A stretch of 64,000 nt of DNA from Bicyclus anynana. Taxonomy: Eukaryota; Arthropoda; Insecta; Lepidoptera; Nymphalidae. The notes beneath the pieces are model-generated. The model saw nothing but the letters and a program-made list of their open reading frames with translations, was not told where the DNA came from and ran no database searches. This document shows, piece after piece, positions 50,678 through 62,015 of the stretch (positions are counted from its first letter, which is position 1; every line of letters starts with the position of its first letter). Position numbers and translations under genes: made by a program. The stretch covers positions 7,716,109 through 7,780,108 of the forward strand of contig NC_069100.1 of assembly GCF_947172395.1 (NCBI RefSeq). The letters run 5' to 3'.

Positions 50678-52144
50678 TTATTATACCACACGTATAGTCG
50701 GCATAGATAGTGCAACTCCCTCTACGACCCTTAAAACAAATAGGCTCAAGACAGACAGTACAATAAAGATAGGGGGAATGATAAGAGCACTTTTTCCGGT
50801 AGTTTAATCCTCTGGGAGGGTCATTTGCGTGGAGGGGCCTGTTGCTTTGATACGCCGTGTTGGCGCTCAGTCCACTGAGCAGAGGCTTTCTGGATTACCT
50901 AATTGTGTACTACTGTAGACCTTTTTGGGGCAGACTGGTTACAAAGATCTCAAATCTCTTTTGTTTCATTGAACTCTGTTACGTAAGGAACGTGTGTTGC
51001 GAGTTGAAGCTTGGGAATTAATTGCGGATACACTTTGTCTTGTTTAATTTGTTATCTCCTAGCTGATTTAGTGGATTTCGTACTAGCAAAATTTCTTAAA
51101 TAAAATTAAAACATATATTTCATACGTATTATTAGTAGCATTATTTAGCTTAATTATTTCAAGAAGGTTTTGTTTACACGCATTGTATACGTTAGGTTAT
51201 ATTATTATTGTATAACGAACGGCGATTTAGTTTTATAATATAATGCAAAGTATATATTTGTAATATAATGCATAGTATATAAGTAGTGTCTGTTTACATT
51301 ATCATAATCTAAGAAAGTAAAAAAAAACATGCAATTAATAGCATTTAAAATACTATAAATCTTCTCGTTTTATTGAGGTCGATTTTGGAGTTTTTAGCCG
51401 ATAATGCCGATTACTTGAAAATTGTTTAACCGATTTACAAAAATACTCTTGTTTGTCTAATTTGCAGAAGTAGGTTAAAAAAAAAATTGGTTATATTGTT
51501 GAATAATACTTGATTTTATGGGGCGGTATAGCATCTACTGTATAAATTCCAAGGAAAAACGCTAATAGACCGTTTTCGCTGACCGTCAGGTGAGATGGCA
51601 GTCGAGCGCTAACTAGCCATCGAATAAAAAAAACAAACGACATCAAGTTCAGTGAGTGTAAGGAAGGGTTGATAAGCGACCTCGTTCCGGCAATTTAACA
51701 CTACAAACGACGCTGGGTCGTTTGTGCCGAGGGACCAGTGATAGTGGGCTCCGTTTAATGTTTGCCAAAACACGGCCGAGTGATAAACTAATAGAATTAA
51801 GTAATTACTAAATTCAGTTAATTCCTTGTTTAAATCAACAATTACGTTTCGAAATTAAATTTTCTTATTCTGAAATACAAAATTTTGCTAAAAATTGACA
51901 AATTCGGTAAATCCAACATGCATTTGTTCTGTCTATGAGGAATAATTAGGTATGACTTTTAACACAGACTCGCGAAGCTAAGATGGTGTAAAAATAAATG
52001 CTACCAAATGACAAAAACAAAAAGTAGAATTAAAGTCGTTTCTTCCTATTTATTTCGTTTAGAGACAAAAAAAAAAGAAGCGATATCAACCCGTCGGATG
52101 CAAGCGCCGCGCCTCTAATGACCCCGACGGTGCATTTTAAAAGT
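50678..52144. other. Intergenic, no gene seen
   Basis: AT-rich with a GC-richer stretch at 50790-50890. 51155-51190 faintly resembles a LINE tail. 51555-51625 resembles SINE family 2 (GACCGTCAGGTGAGATGGCA). No exon was recognised. Confidence 0.4.
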
Positions 52145-52147
52145 GAG

Positions 52148-52188
52148 ATCGTGGGGGTAATAACGATCTTGCTATTTTGTATCGGAGC
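52148..52188 (+). promoter_or_regulatory. AACGAY-TTGC-TTTGTA motif, copy 1
   Basis: GGTAATAACGATCTTGCTAT followed by TTTGTATCGG. Related blocks lie at 53004, 55880 and 57901. Regulatory meaning is inferred only from recurrence. Confidence 0.4.
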
Positions 52189-52449
52189 CAAACGTTTATT
52201 GGCTGTTGATGGACGCAATGTGCTGATTATCGGCTGATAGACGATTTGTTTTTATATTTTATTCGTTAGTGTAAAAAACGCAATATATTATCGCTTGTTT
52301 GTGGCAATGTAAATAAATATCGTAAGTGATTGGTGATGTATTTCTTACTACTGTAGGAAAACAAGTCATCATATAGTGTTTCCAATTTCCAATAATTTAT
52401 ACACCAACATTTTCTTAAACAAAAAAAAATATTATAGTCACATTTACGG

Positions 52450-52690
52450 TGACATTATAATCACAAGATGGCTGGTGGGAGGCTTTGGCCGTGGCTAGTT
52501 ACCACCCTACCGACAAAGACGCACCGCCAAGCGATTTAGCATTCCGGTACGATGTCGTGTAGAAACCGAAAGGGGTGTGGATTTTCATCCTCCTCCTAAC
52601 AAGTTAGCACGCTTCCATCTTAGATTGCATCATCACTTATCATCAGGTGAGATTGTAATCAAGGACTAACTTGTAAAGAATAAAAAAGAA
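52450..52690 (+). mobile_element. tRNA-SINE family 2, body
   Basis: GGTGGGAGGCTTTGGCCGTG, CGCACCGCCAAGCGATTTAG, GATGTCGTGTAGAAACCG, GATTGCATCATCACTTATC and CAAGGACTAACTTG, ending in an A-rich tail. It lacks the tRNA head but is otherwise the best body copy. Confidence 0.85.
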
Positions 52691-53003
52691 AACAATACAC
52701 AGAGTGACTAATCGCTTGTTCGTGAAATTACACCAAATAAGAGTAATTTCAAGAGCTTCATTCCTATGCGCGATCATACCTTCTGAAGTTTTCTATAGGC
52801 TTTGAGGCTGCGCTCTTATAGGTGATGGTATCTATAAATTAATATAGTAAATAAATAAAATGTCAAGACACGTTTACGTGTTATTTACGATCGTTTGCTT
52901 AAAATAATAAGTTAACGCTGTGCTAAAGCAAGGGAAGCTGATATTTTATGCTCCTATAATGGAAACCGCGTGACATTTTAGTGCAATTTTCAAATGCGGT
53001 CAT
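52691..53003. other. Intergenic, no gene seen
   Basis: AT-rich; nothing recognised apart from GC-richer sequence close to 53 kb. Confidence 0.45.
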
Positions 53004-53042
53004 TGCGGTGCGCCATTAACGATCTTGCAACTTTGTATCGCC
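53004..53042 (+). promoter_or_regulatory. AACGAY-TTGC-TTTGTA motif, copy 2
   Basis: CCATTAACGATCTTGCAACT followed by TTGTATCGCC. It agrees with copy 1 at most positions. Confidence 0.4.
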
Positions 53043-53382
53043 CTTTATATTACATTGCGGCGGTTCGTTTACGAGTTACTGATGGATTTAGTGGTAATCG
53101 CCATCCGTCTCATGCATCCTCAGAGATGAGCGCTAAATAAATCCATGAAGTTTTAACAACCTCTACGGCGCAGTTATTAGCGTCGGGTTTTAGTCTTGTG
53201 TCGCACTCAAATTTACTAACAAAATTGTCTGTCGTTTTTCGAGAGGGATGTGGCAAACTCACACATCAAAACATTTAACACCAATAAATATATCCTGTGT
53301 CCTTACACTAGACATAGCTATAAACTGTAAATTGTAATACACACGTGTAATTTTAACACAATGAAACATCGATTCTATAATC
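53043..53382. other. Intergenic, no gene seen
   Basis: 53160-53205 (ACGGCGCAGTTATTAGCGTC) faintly resembles a SINE head. No gene. Confidence 0.4.
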
Positions 53383-53575
53383 AATGCGGATGGCAGACTT
53401 CACACACGTATAGTAGAATTAAGAAAATGCTGAGGTATACAGGTTTCCTCACGTAACTTCACCGTTTGAGACACGTGATATTCATTCACATGCCCAGGAC
53501 CGGATTCGGACATACACCCACCGAATCGAAGGCAGAGGTCCAGAGAGGAAGGAGGATATCCACAGGGCTATCAAG
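53383..53575 (-). mobile_element. tRNA-derived SINE, family 1, diverged
   Basis: AATGCGGATGGCAGACTTCA, AGGTTTCCTCACG, CACCGTTTGAGACACGTGAT and a B-box relic GGATTCGGAC. A short insertion (CCAGAGAGGAAGGAGG) interrupts the A-box side. Confidence 0.8.
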
Positions 53576-54579
53576 GTTCTTAATAAACATATTACTGCAT
53601 GGTAAACAAATAAAGGCTATAATAATGCAAAACGTTCCTTGCTTCCATTAAACATTTTCATCTCGATTGTGCAGAGGTTTTTCTAGTTTCAATTAATTAA
53701 TTAAGTAATTTCATAACCGTGCAAATGTTTGCCTATTAGCATGCAACGTGTTATTGCTATGCTAATTTAAAATAAATATTTGTTTTATGATAATTACTTC
53801 AACACGTTTAAAAGAAGTTGTTAATTGACTTTGTATGTAAGGGATTTAAAAAAGAGAAAGGAAAGAAACGGCTTTTAAACTGAAACATTATGAAAATTCA
53901 TTGTGATATTTTTTGTATGGTTTTGAAAATGGCTTTGGAGTTTCATATTGCCAAGCTTAATTAATAGATTTACCTAACTATCGCCATTTCCATATTAGGT
54001 GCCATGGGAATGGTTCCTTAACTAACAGTTATTAAATAAATGTCAAGGTCTAATCTATCAGATTAGACGAACGTTCATCAAAGTAACGTTAATAATAATA
54101 TTAAATTAACAAATTGATTCACGAACCCACTGACAGGTTATATTAACTAATTAAAACGCCTGAACAACTGAAGCCTTGACTTCTCGAAATGCTATCACCA
54201 TTAATATAATGGAAAAAATATCTATCCAATGCATCTACGAGTACGTTTAGGTGACGTACTGTTTGAATAAATAATTTGCTTGATGACAATAATAATAATA
54301 AAAGAAATGAAACACAATAATAATCCAAACTAATGAATTAAACTTTCACGCCCGGTTCAAAATAAATATATATAAAAAGCCAAAGGGAAAATAAACAAAC
54401 TTACTTAAATATGCAAAATAAATAAACTTAAAATATACACTAGGTACATAAATACATATATGCACCGGTCGGAGGATTCACCCCGGCAGGGAGACCAAAC
54501 GGCCGGGGGTCAGGGCGACAGGTGGAGAAACCAGCGGACTATCCTAGCCGAGTCCAGCAAGACCCTTTTTTGCACCAGC
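53576..54579. other. Intergenic, GC-rich patch at the right end
   Basis: Mostly AT-rich. 54468-54570 is GC-rich (GGCAGGGAGACCAAACGGCC) and may be a LINE relic; no frame is convincing. Confidence 0.4.
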
Positions 54580-54745
54580 CGTACTAATATTATAACTAGA
54601 AAGTCTGTCTGTCTGTTACCTTTTCATGTTACACTGAAGCGATTTGGATGATATTTGGTACAGAGCTAAAGTAGCCTACTCCAAGGTGTGGTTCCTGAAA
54701 AAAACAGAATTTAACACGAACAGAGACGCGGACGTGTCGATAATA
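54580..54745 (+). mobile_element. Helitron-like fragment
   Basis: GTACTAATATTATAACTAGA, AAGTCTGTCTGTCTG and GAAGCGATTTGGATGATATT mark the 5' part; GACGCGGACGTGTCG is a broken 3' end without CTAG. Confidence 0.6.
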
Positions 54746-54817
54746 AAATGAAAAAGGAACAAATAGCTGATCCTATCGCTAATGAATTACCTCTTAATGT
54801 ATTAGATTCTAGATAAA

Positions 54818-55021
54818 TCCTATTAATATTATAAACGAGAAAGTTTGTATGGATGTATGTTTGTTTGGATGTTTGTTACTCTTTAACGGAATGGAAATAG
54901 ATTTTTCTCTGTTAATCCAGAGAACATACTACTGCTACTTTTTATCCCGGAAAAATCCATGTTTCCCGCAGGATTTGTGAAAACTGAACTCCACGCGGAC
55001 GAAGTCGCGGGCGTCCGGTAG
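54818..55021 (+). mobile_element. Helitron-like element, 204 bp, end mutated
   Basis: Start TCCTATTAATATTATAAACG, interior GGAATGGAAATAGATTTTTC and TTTTTATCCCGGAAAAATCC, end GTCGCGGGCGTCCGGTAG. The last four bases are GTAG rather than CTAG. Confidence 0.82.
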
Positions 55022-55856
55022 CGTAGAATAAATGGTTTGTTAAAATACTCTTCCAAACAAAAAAATAATTTTGAAAATCGGTCCACAAATGACGGAAATG
55101 TCGCTGGACATACATAATTAAAAACATATATACAGCAGAACGTAGAACCTCCTCCTTTTTAGAAGTCGATTAGAAAGCCAACAAGCATACCTGTCATCGC
55201 CGCGTTGCAACGACTTGCGGTACAGACGGCTTCAGTGTGCTCGTGGCGTTCGAGCCGTCCACATCTCTTGTTGTGTAACTTTTTATGGGTTACTTGGGAT
55301 AGGCGGGGAGAGGTTCTTGAGTGGAAAAGAGGAGTGTTTATTAACAGTCAAAGGTACCTTTAACCCTACACACAACGTTCAAAAGTGCGTGACTTCATTC
55401 AAGGTCATTAGATAGATAGCATAATAGAAGGTCATCATTCTCTGCCATTCTCTAGGGTCTTATTTTCGTTAATAAAGTTGATTTGTTAATTAAGTTGTCC
55501 TAACAAATGTTGTGAATCATAACCTTTGTTCGACATTAGTTTTCTTATTTTTGTTATCACTTCCGAGTCTGCTAAAATACCTACTAATTATAACAAACAA
55601 GAAAATCGCAGTCAACCGCTAATTTGTCGGTCAATAAATAAAAAGCTGTGGCATTCACACTTACGAGTGCGACTTCATTCGAACACCAGTTCATTCATAA
55701 AACAATTTCTCTGTTTCTATTTTATTAATCCACAAGATTTCATACCACGTGCAATATATTTCGCACGCCATTACACGGAATGAAAAACATTACAACTCGT
55801 TAAACGTCGTAATACATAATCGTACGTTTATTTTGACACTTTTATTTAACGTATCG
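55022..55856. other. Intergenic, no gene seen
   Basis: Includes a fragment like the AACCGACTTC element in minus orientation (CCTCCTCCTTTTTAGAAGTCG at 55148) and a GC-richer patch at 55200-55260. Frames up to 85 codons look random. Confidence 0.4.
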
Positions 55857-55954
55857 CCAATTAAGATGTCGAAACAGTTAGGGGGTAATAACGACCAGTG
55901 TTGCAATTTGTACGACTGCCAAATGACTTTAGCGGTAACGGGTTGACGACGTAC
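55857..55954 (+). repeat. 98-bp duplicated block A (possible regulatory element)
   Basis: It aligns with 57874-57972 at roughly 83% identity in the same orientation. Core GGGGTAATAACGACCAGTG, then TTGCAATTTGTACGACTGCC and AAATGACTTTAGCGGT. No transposon ends flank it. It includes the third AACGAY-TTGC-TTTGTA motif. Confidence 0.7.
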
Positions 55955-56247
55955 ATATAGTTCGTTGGAAATTCTCAAATGTTGCTTTTAGTTTCCGTTT
56001 CCGTTGTGGAGTTTACTCCTTGAGCATCGATGTTTATACATATAAACCTCGCGATACGCAAATTAGGTGGAGAGTGAAATTAACTTTCTTAATAAAAAGT
56101 ATAAAAGCTTGACTTCATTAACACGCTACACTTGTAACTACGAAAATCTTGAAATTTTACTTTGGCCAGCTTTTACATAGGATGAAATTTTGCACACGCT
56201 CTGAGTTCTGATGACAATACATGTTAATAGCTAAGAAGCGTCTATAC

Positions 56248-56455
56248 AAATCCAATATGGCGGCCTCCCCAAGATTGCGGACTGGCTGTTTGAAATCCAT
56301 CCCCACGATATGGATGTAAAATGAAAGGGTTTGCTTGTCAGGAATACGAAAAAATAGTCACGTGATTAAAATCCAATATGGCGGGCAGGCTATTTGAAAT
56401 GCACCCCATGTTATGGGTATCAATCGTGTTTTTTAGTTTTTTAAACTATTAATTA
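56248..56455 (+). repeat. Dispersed repeat with TATGGCGG motifs, copy 2
   Basis: AATCCAATATGGCGG occurs twice; GGACTGGCTGTTTGAAATCC and TCAGGAATACGAAAAAATAG match 3005-3230. Confidence 0.75.
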
Positions 56456-57873
56456 TTATTTTAATATGTTTACGCAGCTTTTGCACTTTAACATTGAAGG
56501 TGTATGCATTATAAAACGTTATATTTTTCAAATTAAAGAAACAGGAATAAATGTAAAATAAATCCTTAGTATTAGAGAACACTTTAAACGTCTTTCTACG
56601 TTAGATACTCGTACTACTCGTGTATAAAGGATAATATTCTTTAGAAGTAAATTCCAATCGCATAATGGGGCGGGAAATACACATATTTTCTGTTAAGTAA
56701 CTCGGGGAATAGCGACGATCTTTATTTGAATACCTCCGTATGGTACTATAAAATGAAACTTTGGAAAAATACCACAGATTATCTTATACTCTACGCCGTA
56801 GAGTCTATGGCATGTATGTTGTAGGTATATATCGTTAAGTTACGCGTTGAACTTTTCGTAGCATTCGACGCGTAGGCACTATTGATGTCATTACGACAAC
56901 TGCAACAAACACCTGCGACACCTGAAAGAACATCGTAACTCACTTTTTACCGATTTTGAGTTACAATCATAATCTTAGCAAACAAAAAATGTTTTATTAT
57001 CTAAATTCCTTCGCATAACGATTTTAGACAGTGGAAAAACATTGTAAATCATGATTCAGTGAAGATTTTAAAAAGGTATATTTAGATACATGCACTTGAC
57101 TAAACTCTTATCAATAATATAACATAACTATAATTGTAAAGTAAAATACGCTTTTATATTCGGGAATATTTTTTTCTTAGTACTGTTGACATAAAGTTAG
57201 TTTACTTACAATTTTTCTTTCGTAACAATTGATGAAATTTTCTACCTAACTTATTATATTTATTTCATTTATTTATTTGTATTGTTTTTTGCAAAAATAT
57301 ATAAATGTCTACTTTAGAATATCTGTAGCACTTGATATTGGGATACTTGATTTTTTGTTGAATTGCCTTCCTGTCTGAAGCAAAATATTGGCTTGGCCAG
57401 TTATCGAATTTTGGTCTGCTTCTCAGCATACTAATTAATATTAAAAGCTACTAACAAATTAGGTTAAAGTAGGCATATCATCTAAAGAAACTTAAAAAAT
57501 TACATTTAAAGCATTGTAACTCAAGACTTACAATTTTTTTACTTGCAAATTTGAATATTATCATTCAACATTGAAACTGTATGTCTAATTAACAATGTAA
57601 TTTTACAAATTTTGTGTAGCGGGAAAGAATGGTAACATACATAAAGTACTAAAATAAATATATTAGGAACATATATACAACGTGTAAGTATAGATTTACC
57701 CTCACTGACTATTTTACTAAAGGTTGAATGTCCTTAATGCTTTATGGTACTTAATGAGATTTTTTGAAACTTTGACACGCTTTCCTGTAAAGTTACGAAA
57801 AATGAGATACGTTATTGTTACTTGCAGGTGTTTAGTAATATGTTGTTGAACAATTAAAGATTTCTTTTCTTAA
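56456..57873. other. Intergenic, no gene seen
   Basis: Very AT-rich with no repeat relative. 56780-56900 is slightly less AT-rich (ACGCCGTAGAGTC). No exon is supported. Confidence 0.5.
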
Positions 57874-57972
57874 CCAATTAAGAATGTAGAAACATTTAAG
57901 GGGTAATAACGACCCGTGTTGCAATTTGTACGGTTGCCAAATGACTTCAGCGGTGGCTAGTTGACGCCTTAC
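57874..57972 (+). repeat. 98-bp duplicated block B (possible regulatory element)
   Basis: Second copy of 55857-55954: GGGGTAATAACGACCCGTG, TTGCAATTTGTACGGTTGCC and AAATGACTTCAGCGGT. Fourth copy of the AACGAY-TTGC-TTTGTA core. Confidence 0.7.
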
Positions 57973-58394
57973 GGCTAGTTTACTAGAATGTCTCGTTTCC
58001 ACGTCTTAGATGTTAGTTATTTGGATTGGTTTAGTTTTATGAGAATACTTTGGTATTACTACAAAAAGAAAACCTACGTAAATATATCACGTATGACGGT
58101 CTCTACGTGTAGAACGTTCTAATGACTCTGAATGAATGTTATAGCCACGGAGGCCGTCAAGGTGCGCGAGTTCTCATAGCAAACTATAACTAAACGTAGC
58201 TTGGACCAGTGGCAGGGTGCCAGCCCGGTCTGGGACCAAGTGCGCGATGTTATCCTGGTCGTTGTGACCTCTGGTCGTCGAGGCAGTCTATTGCTCATAG
58301 TACATCGGCAGATCTTAACTAGTTTACGGAAAACTAGAAATCGGAATCATGTTGTCCTTGACTTGAGACTTGGTCGCAATCTATGAGCCTTATA
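57973..58394. other. Intergenic, no gene seen
   Basis: 58140-58330 is GC-richer; GACCAGTGGCAGGGTGCCAG and GGTCGTTGTGACCTCTGGTC suggest more of an RTE-like coding region upstream of the next entry, but I could not align it. Confidence 0.35.
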
Positions 58395-58793
58395 TAAAGG
58401 GTCAAAGTCACTCAGTGGGTGATGGAGCGAGTTATGCTTAGAGTTTCTCTGCGTGATCGAATCAGAAATGAAGGACATCCACAGAAGAACTAAAGGTACT
58501 GACATAGTTCAAAGAGTCGCGATGCTGAAGAGGCAATGGGCAGGGCACATAGTTCGCAGAGCTTAATGGACGATAGACGGGTATTAATGTCCGAAAGTGC
58601 TGAAATGGCGACCTCGCACCAGAAATCAGTGTTGATTGACCTGGCCCTCTTTAAAATGATCAAGGACATCAAGCGGGTTCCGGGGAGCGGCTGGATGCTG
58701 GCGGTTCAAAACCGTGGTTTTTGCAAGTCTCATGCAAGAGGCTTATGTCCAGATGTGAACGTCCACTGGCTGTTAATGATGAATGATGGTTTC
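58395..58793 (+). mobile_element. RTE-like retrotransposon 3' end, longest copy
   Basis: From GGGTCAAAGTCACTCAGTGG through CTCTGCGTGATCGAATCAGA, GGCAATGGGCAGGGCACATA, ATCAAGCGGGTTCCGGGGAG and GTCCACTGGCTGTTAATGAT. About 400 bp of coding end with several frame changes. The protein side reads IKRVPGSGWMLAV where AGSRWM is usual. Confidence 0.87.
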
Positions 58794-59444
58794 CTTAACA
58801 GCTGTCATAAAAGTTTCAACTGAAAGTGATTTCGGCTAAAACAATGCGGAACGTGTTAAAAATACAGCGCGTGCCTTTTGAAGTTCTTTTTGAAAAAAAA
58901 ATTAGAAAGATTTTTTTTTATAACCCATTGTTAGTCAACAGCAATCAATGCGTCACAGAGCAAACTCTGTGTTGAGGTTTAAAATTCAATTTGATGGGTT
59001 TTCCATCTCTTTGTGCGGGCGCCAAGCGACCGTCGTGTTCGTGTTTTACGGCGATCGATGCTAATCCGGCGATGGAATGCGTTTCTTTTTCGAGTTTCAT
59101 TCGAAAAACTCCGATAAAACATAGATAGATACATTTGGTACGGGAAATGGAGTGCGGCTAGGGTTGCCACGCTTTTAAGCCGAATAGCTGGTAAAATGCC
59201 GGACACTTGTTTGTTATTAAAGATTTTTGTCTTAAATCTTAGACTATCTTTTAGACCCGTAACACCTAACAATTTTTCACTCCAGACGTAAGCCACTTTA
59301 GTGACTATGTGAGCGTAAGAGCTAAGCTAATTACACTTACCGACACGCACAAGAGCGTACTTATCGAAGCGTAGCGATACGTTAAGGGCTCCCATTTCGG
59401 GGCACATAAAACGGCTTACGAATCCTGCTACTACTCACATTCTA
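58794..59444. other. Intergenic, no gene seen
   Basis: 58985-59290 carries a 105-codon minus-strand frame with many Arg and Lys; no family. The GC content is moderately raised (GCGGGCGCCAAGCGACCGTC), so a conserved element is possible. Confidence 0.35.
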
Positions 59445-59657
59445 TCACACTAATATTACAAAGGCGAAAGTTTGTGTGTGTGTGTGTGTGTATGTTTGTT
59501 CCACTTTACATTGCGGCTACTGAAGCGATTTGACTGAAATTTGGAATGGAAATAGATTTCACTCTGGATTAACACATTCATCCCGGAAAAATCCATGGTT
59601 ACCGTGGGATTTGTAAAATTTTTTTTCCACGCGGACGAAGTCGCGGGCGTCTGCTAG
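59445..59657 (+). mobile_element. Helitron-like element, 213 bp
   Basis: Start TCACACTAATATTACAAAGG, a GT microsatellite at 59473-59490, GGAATGGAAATAGATTTCAC, end GTCGCGGGCGTCTGCTAG with A and T flanks. Confidence 0.87.
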
Positions 59658-59841
59658 TATGTGATAAATCTATGTCTTAATCACTTTTTTGTGTAAAATA
59701 TGCAATGCGCGCGTAATATACTAATATGAACTTCAAAATAAATATGTAAATAACATACACTTTGTTTGTTTATAAGATTCAGCTTCTTTCATTTAACTCA
59801 AGGATAAAGAAATCTTACAAAAGCCGTTCAGCCGCATTCGA

Positions 59842-60101
59842 TCTATACTAATAATATAAAGTGAAAAAGTTCGTACGTACATAATATATTTGTTTGTTTA
59901 AACTTTAAACGAACTTATCTCGGAAACTGCACGTCAACTATAAATAACTTTTGTCGTAAGTTAGCCAGACCCATGAGGAGTGTAATAGGCTTCTTTTAAT
60001 GGTTAATTCTTATAAAGAGAGAGGGCATTGGCAAGAAAACTTTATCTGAAGGTTAAAATCAATGGGTTATCCACGCGGACGAAGTCGCGAGCATCTGCTA
60101 G
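59842..60101 (+). mobile_element. Helitron-like element, 260 bp
   Basis: Start TCTATACTAATAATATAAAG, end GTCGCGAGCATCTGCTAG with A and T flanks. The interior (AACGAACTTATCTCGGAAAC) differs from the other copies, so it is a separate subfamily. Confidence 0.85.
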
Positions 60102-61017
60102 TCAATGTTTAACATTAAAAGCACGTGGCTAAAGTTTAACTTTGCTTTGTGAACGCAGGACATCTTTATTTTCTGGTTTACGTCGATAAAGGACACATTT
60201 TGTACGGGAAATGGATTGCTGGTGTTATTAACATGAATCTATGGTTTCGAAAATTAAACACAGTTGTATGCAATATAAGACTCAAAAACTATACTCGTTG
60301 GGTTTATTTTTAAATGTTTCTGTATTTATTTGTGTGGTCGTGTTGCGCTTATCTATGCGATTACAAATGCCAAACATTACACTGGGTAGTTTAAAACATA
60401 AACTGCTCACAAAATAACGTGTGTTGCCAGACCAAACGACGACCGAAAAATAAAAGAGAACGACCATTTTTGATCCAGCATGTTGTAGAAAAAAAAGAAA
60501 TGACTAAATATTTTTTATTTTATAATAAATCACAAATTTGATAACTTTACGGGTCATTCACCCAGTAATGTATGAAAAATGGTGTCTCCTTTCGTTTAAT
60601 GTCAGCTCCACTAAGGACCACCACTATTAATTGTTGTACCTACTTGAAAAAACTAAAGGTTTCACTTTTAGCCCCATTTAATAATTTAAAAATTAGTATT
60701 AAAACTTGATTTTTCTCTCTCGAGATTATTAGCGCATGAAAATGAAAAAAAAATGTAAGTAAGTAGGTACTCAGATGAAAAACACGATGAAAATTATTAT
60801 TATGATAAGGTTACACAAACGTCCAAAATGGCGACTTCGTTAGCTCCAATAAAAAGGCGGGAAAAAAAACACGAACACGGGCCCAATTAGCAGGCGTACA
60901 TAAACGCGGGAATTTAGACCCGGTCGCTTTTTTTTTATTCTTCACTTTAAATATTAAAATTACGGTATTTTAAAATATATTGTCAACATTACATTTATTA
61001 CAAATTTTATTAAGCCT
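60102..61017. other. Intergenic, no gene seen
   Basis: AT-rich with poly-A and poly-T runs. 60181-60215 (GGACACATTTTGTACGGGAA) is reminiscent of 59130-59155, hinting at another old repeat. Confidence 0.4.
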
Positions 61018-61100
61018 CTTTAAACGAAAGAGGTTTGGAAACTTGGACCCACCACACTGCTCAAATGCAGGAAGGCGGAATTAAAATAATAAAATTTAAG
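61018..61100. repeat. Dispersed repeat fragment
   Basis: CCTCTTTAAACGAAAGAGG then ACCCACCACACTGCTCAAAT; relative of 4930-5050. Confidence 0.45.
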
Positions 61101-61140
61101 TATGTATCTTTATCACTATTTACTACAAAAAAAAAACAAT

Positions 61141-61842
61141 AAATGACAGAAAAAATGAGGAGTAAAAGATTAGCTTGGTATGGAGAAGGACATGTAATGT
61201 GGGTGTTTTATTACCAAGTAAATGTTTAAATTGCAAGTGGAAGGACACAAGAGGAGAGAAAGGCCAAAGAAGAGATGATTATAGTGTGTGAAAGAGGACA
61301 TATGTGCAAAGGGAGTGGATGATGAGTTGACGAGTAATAAAGGTGGATCTTAAAGTGGCATCAGTGACAGAACAATTGAGGAGTAAAAAGTAGCTTGGTA
61401 TGAAGAAGGATATGTAATGCGGAGGGATGAGTCATATTACCGGAAGAATGTTGAAATTGCAAGTGGAAGGACACAAGAGATGGTTTGAATGTGTGAAAGA
61501 GAACATGTGTGTAAAGGGAGTGGATGATGAGTTGACGAGTAATAAAGGCGAATCTTAAAGTGGCGTCAGTGACAGAAAAATTGAGGAGTAAAAAGTAACT
61601 TGGTATGGAGAAGGATATGTAATGCGGAAAGTTGAAAGTGATATTACCAGAATAATGTTGACATTGCAAGTGGAAGGACACAAGAGGAGAGGAATACCAA
61701 GAGATGGTTGGAGTGTGTGAAAGAGGACACGTGTATAAAGTGAATGATGAGTTGACGAGTAATAGAGGCGATTGGACGAGATTCACATTTTGCCGACCCC
61801 ACTTAACTTATCCCACATAAGGTAAAGGCAATGATGATCTAT
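61141..61842 (+). mobile_element. LINE 3' coding ends, three tandem copies
   Basis: GACAGAA.AATTGAGGAGTAAAA begins units at about 61145, 61366 and 61571 (offset 221 and 205). Each has TTGCAAGTGGAAGGACACAA, GTGTGAAAGAG.ACA.GTGT and GATGAGTTGACGAGTAAT. In broken frames they encode RSKRLAWYG- and DDELTSN-like motifs of a LINE C-terminus. Only the last copy keeps the true 3' end, CCGACCCCACTTA to GCAATGATGAT. Confidence 0.88.
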
Positions 61843-61854
61843 CTCTATCACTGT

Positions 61855-62015
61855 CGGATTATTTAGATAGATTAGCGTTCCGGCGCGATGTCGTGTAGAA
61901 ACCGAAATGGATGTGGATATTTATCCTACTTCTAACAAGTTACCCCACTTACACCTTAAATTGCATCATCACTTATACCATCAGGTGAGACTGTAGTCAG
62001 TCAACTTGGTATTTG
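61855..62015 (+). mobile_element. tRNA-SINE family 2, body fragment
   Basis: TTAGCGTTCCGGCGCGATGT, GTGTAGAAACCGAAATGG, TAAATTGCATCATCACTTAT and CATCAGGTGAGACTGTAGTC. It starts inside the body. Confidence 0.82.
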
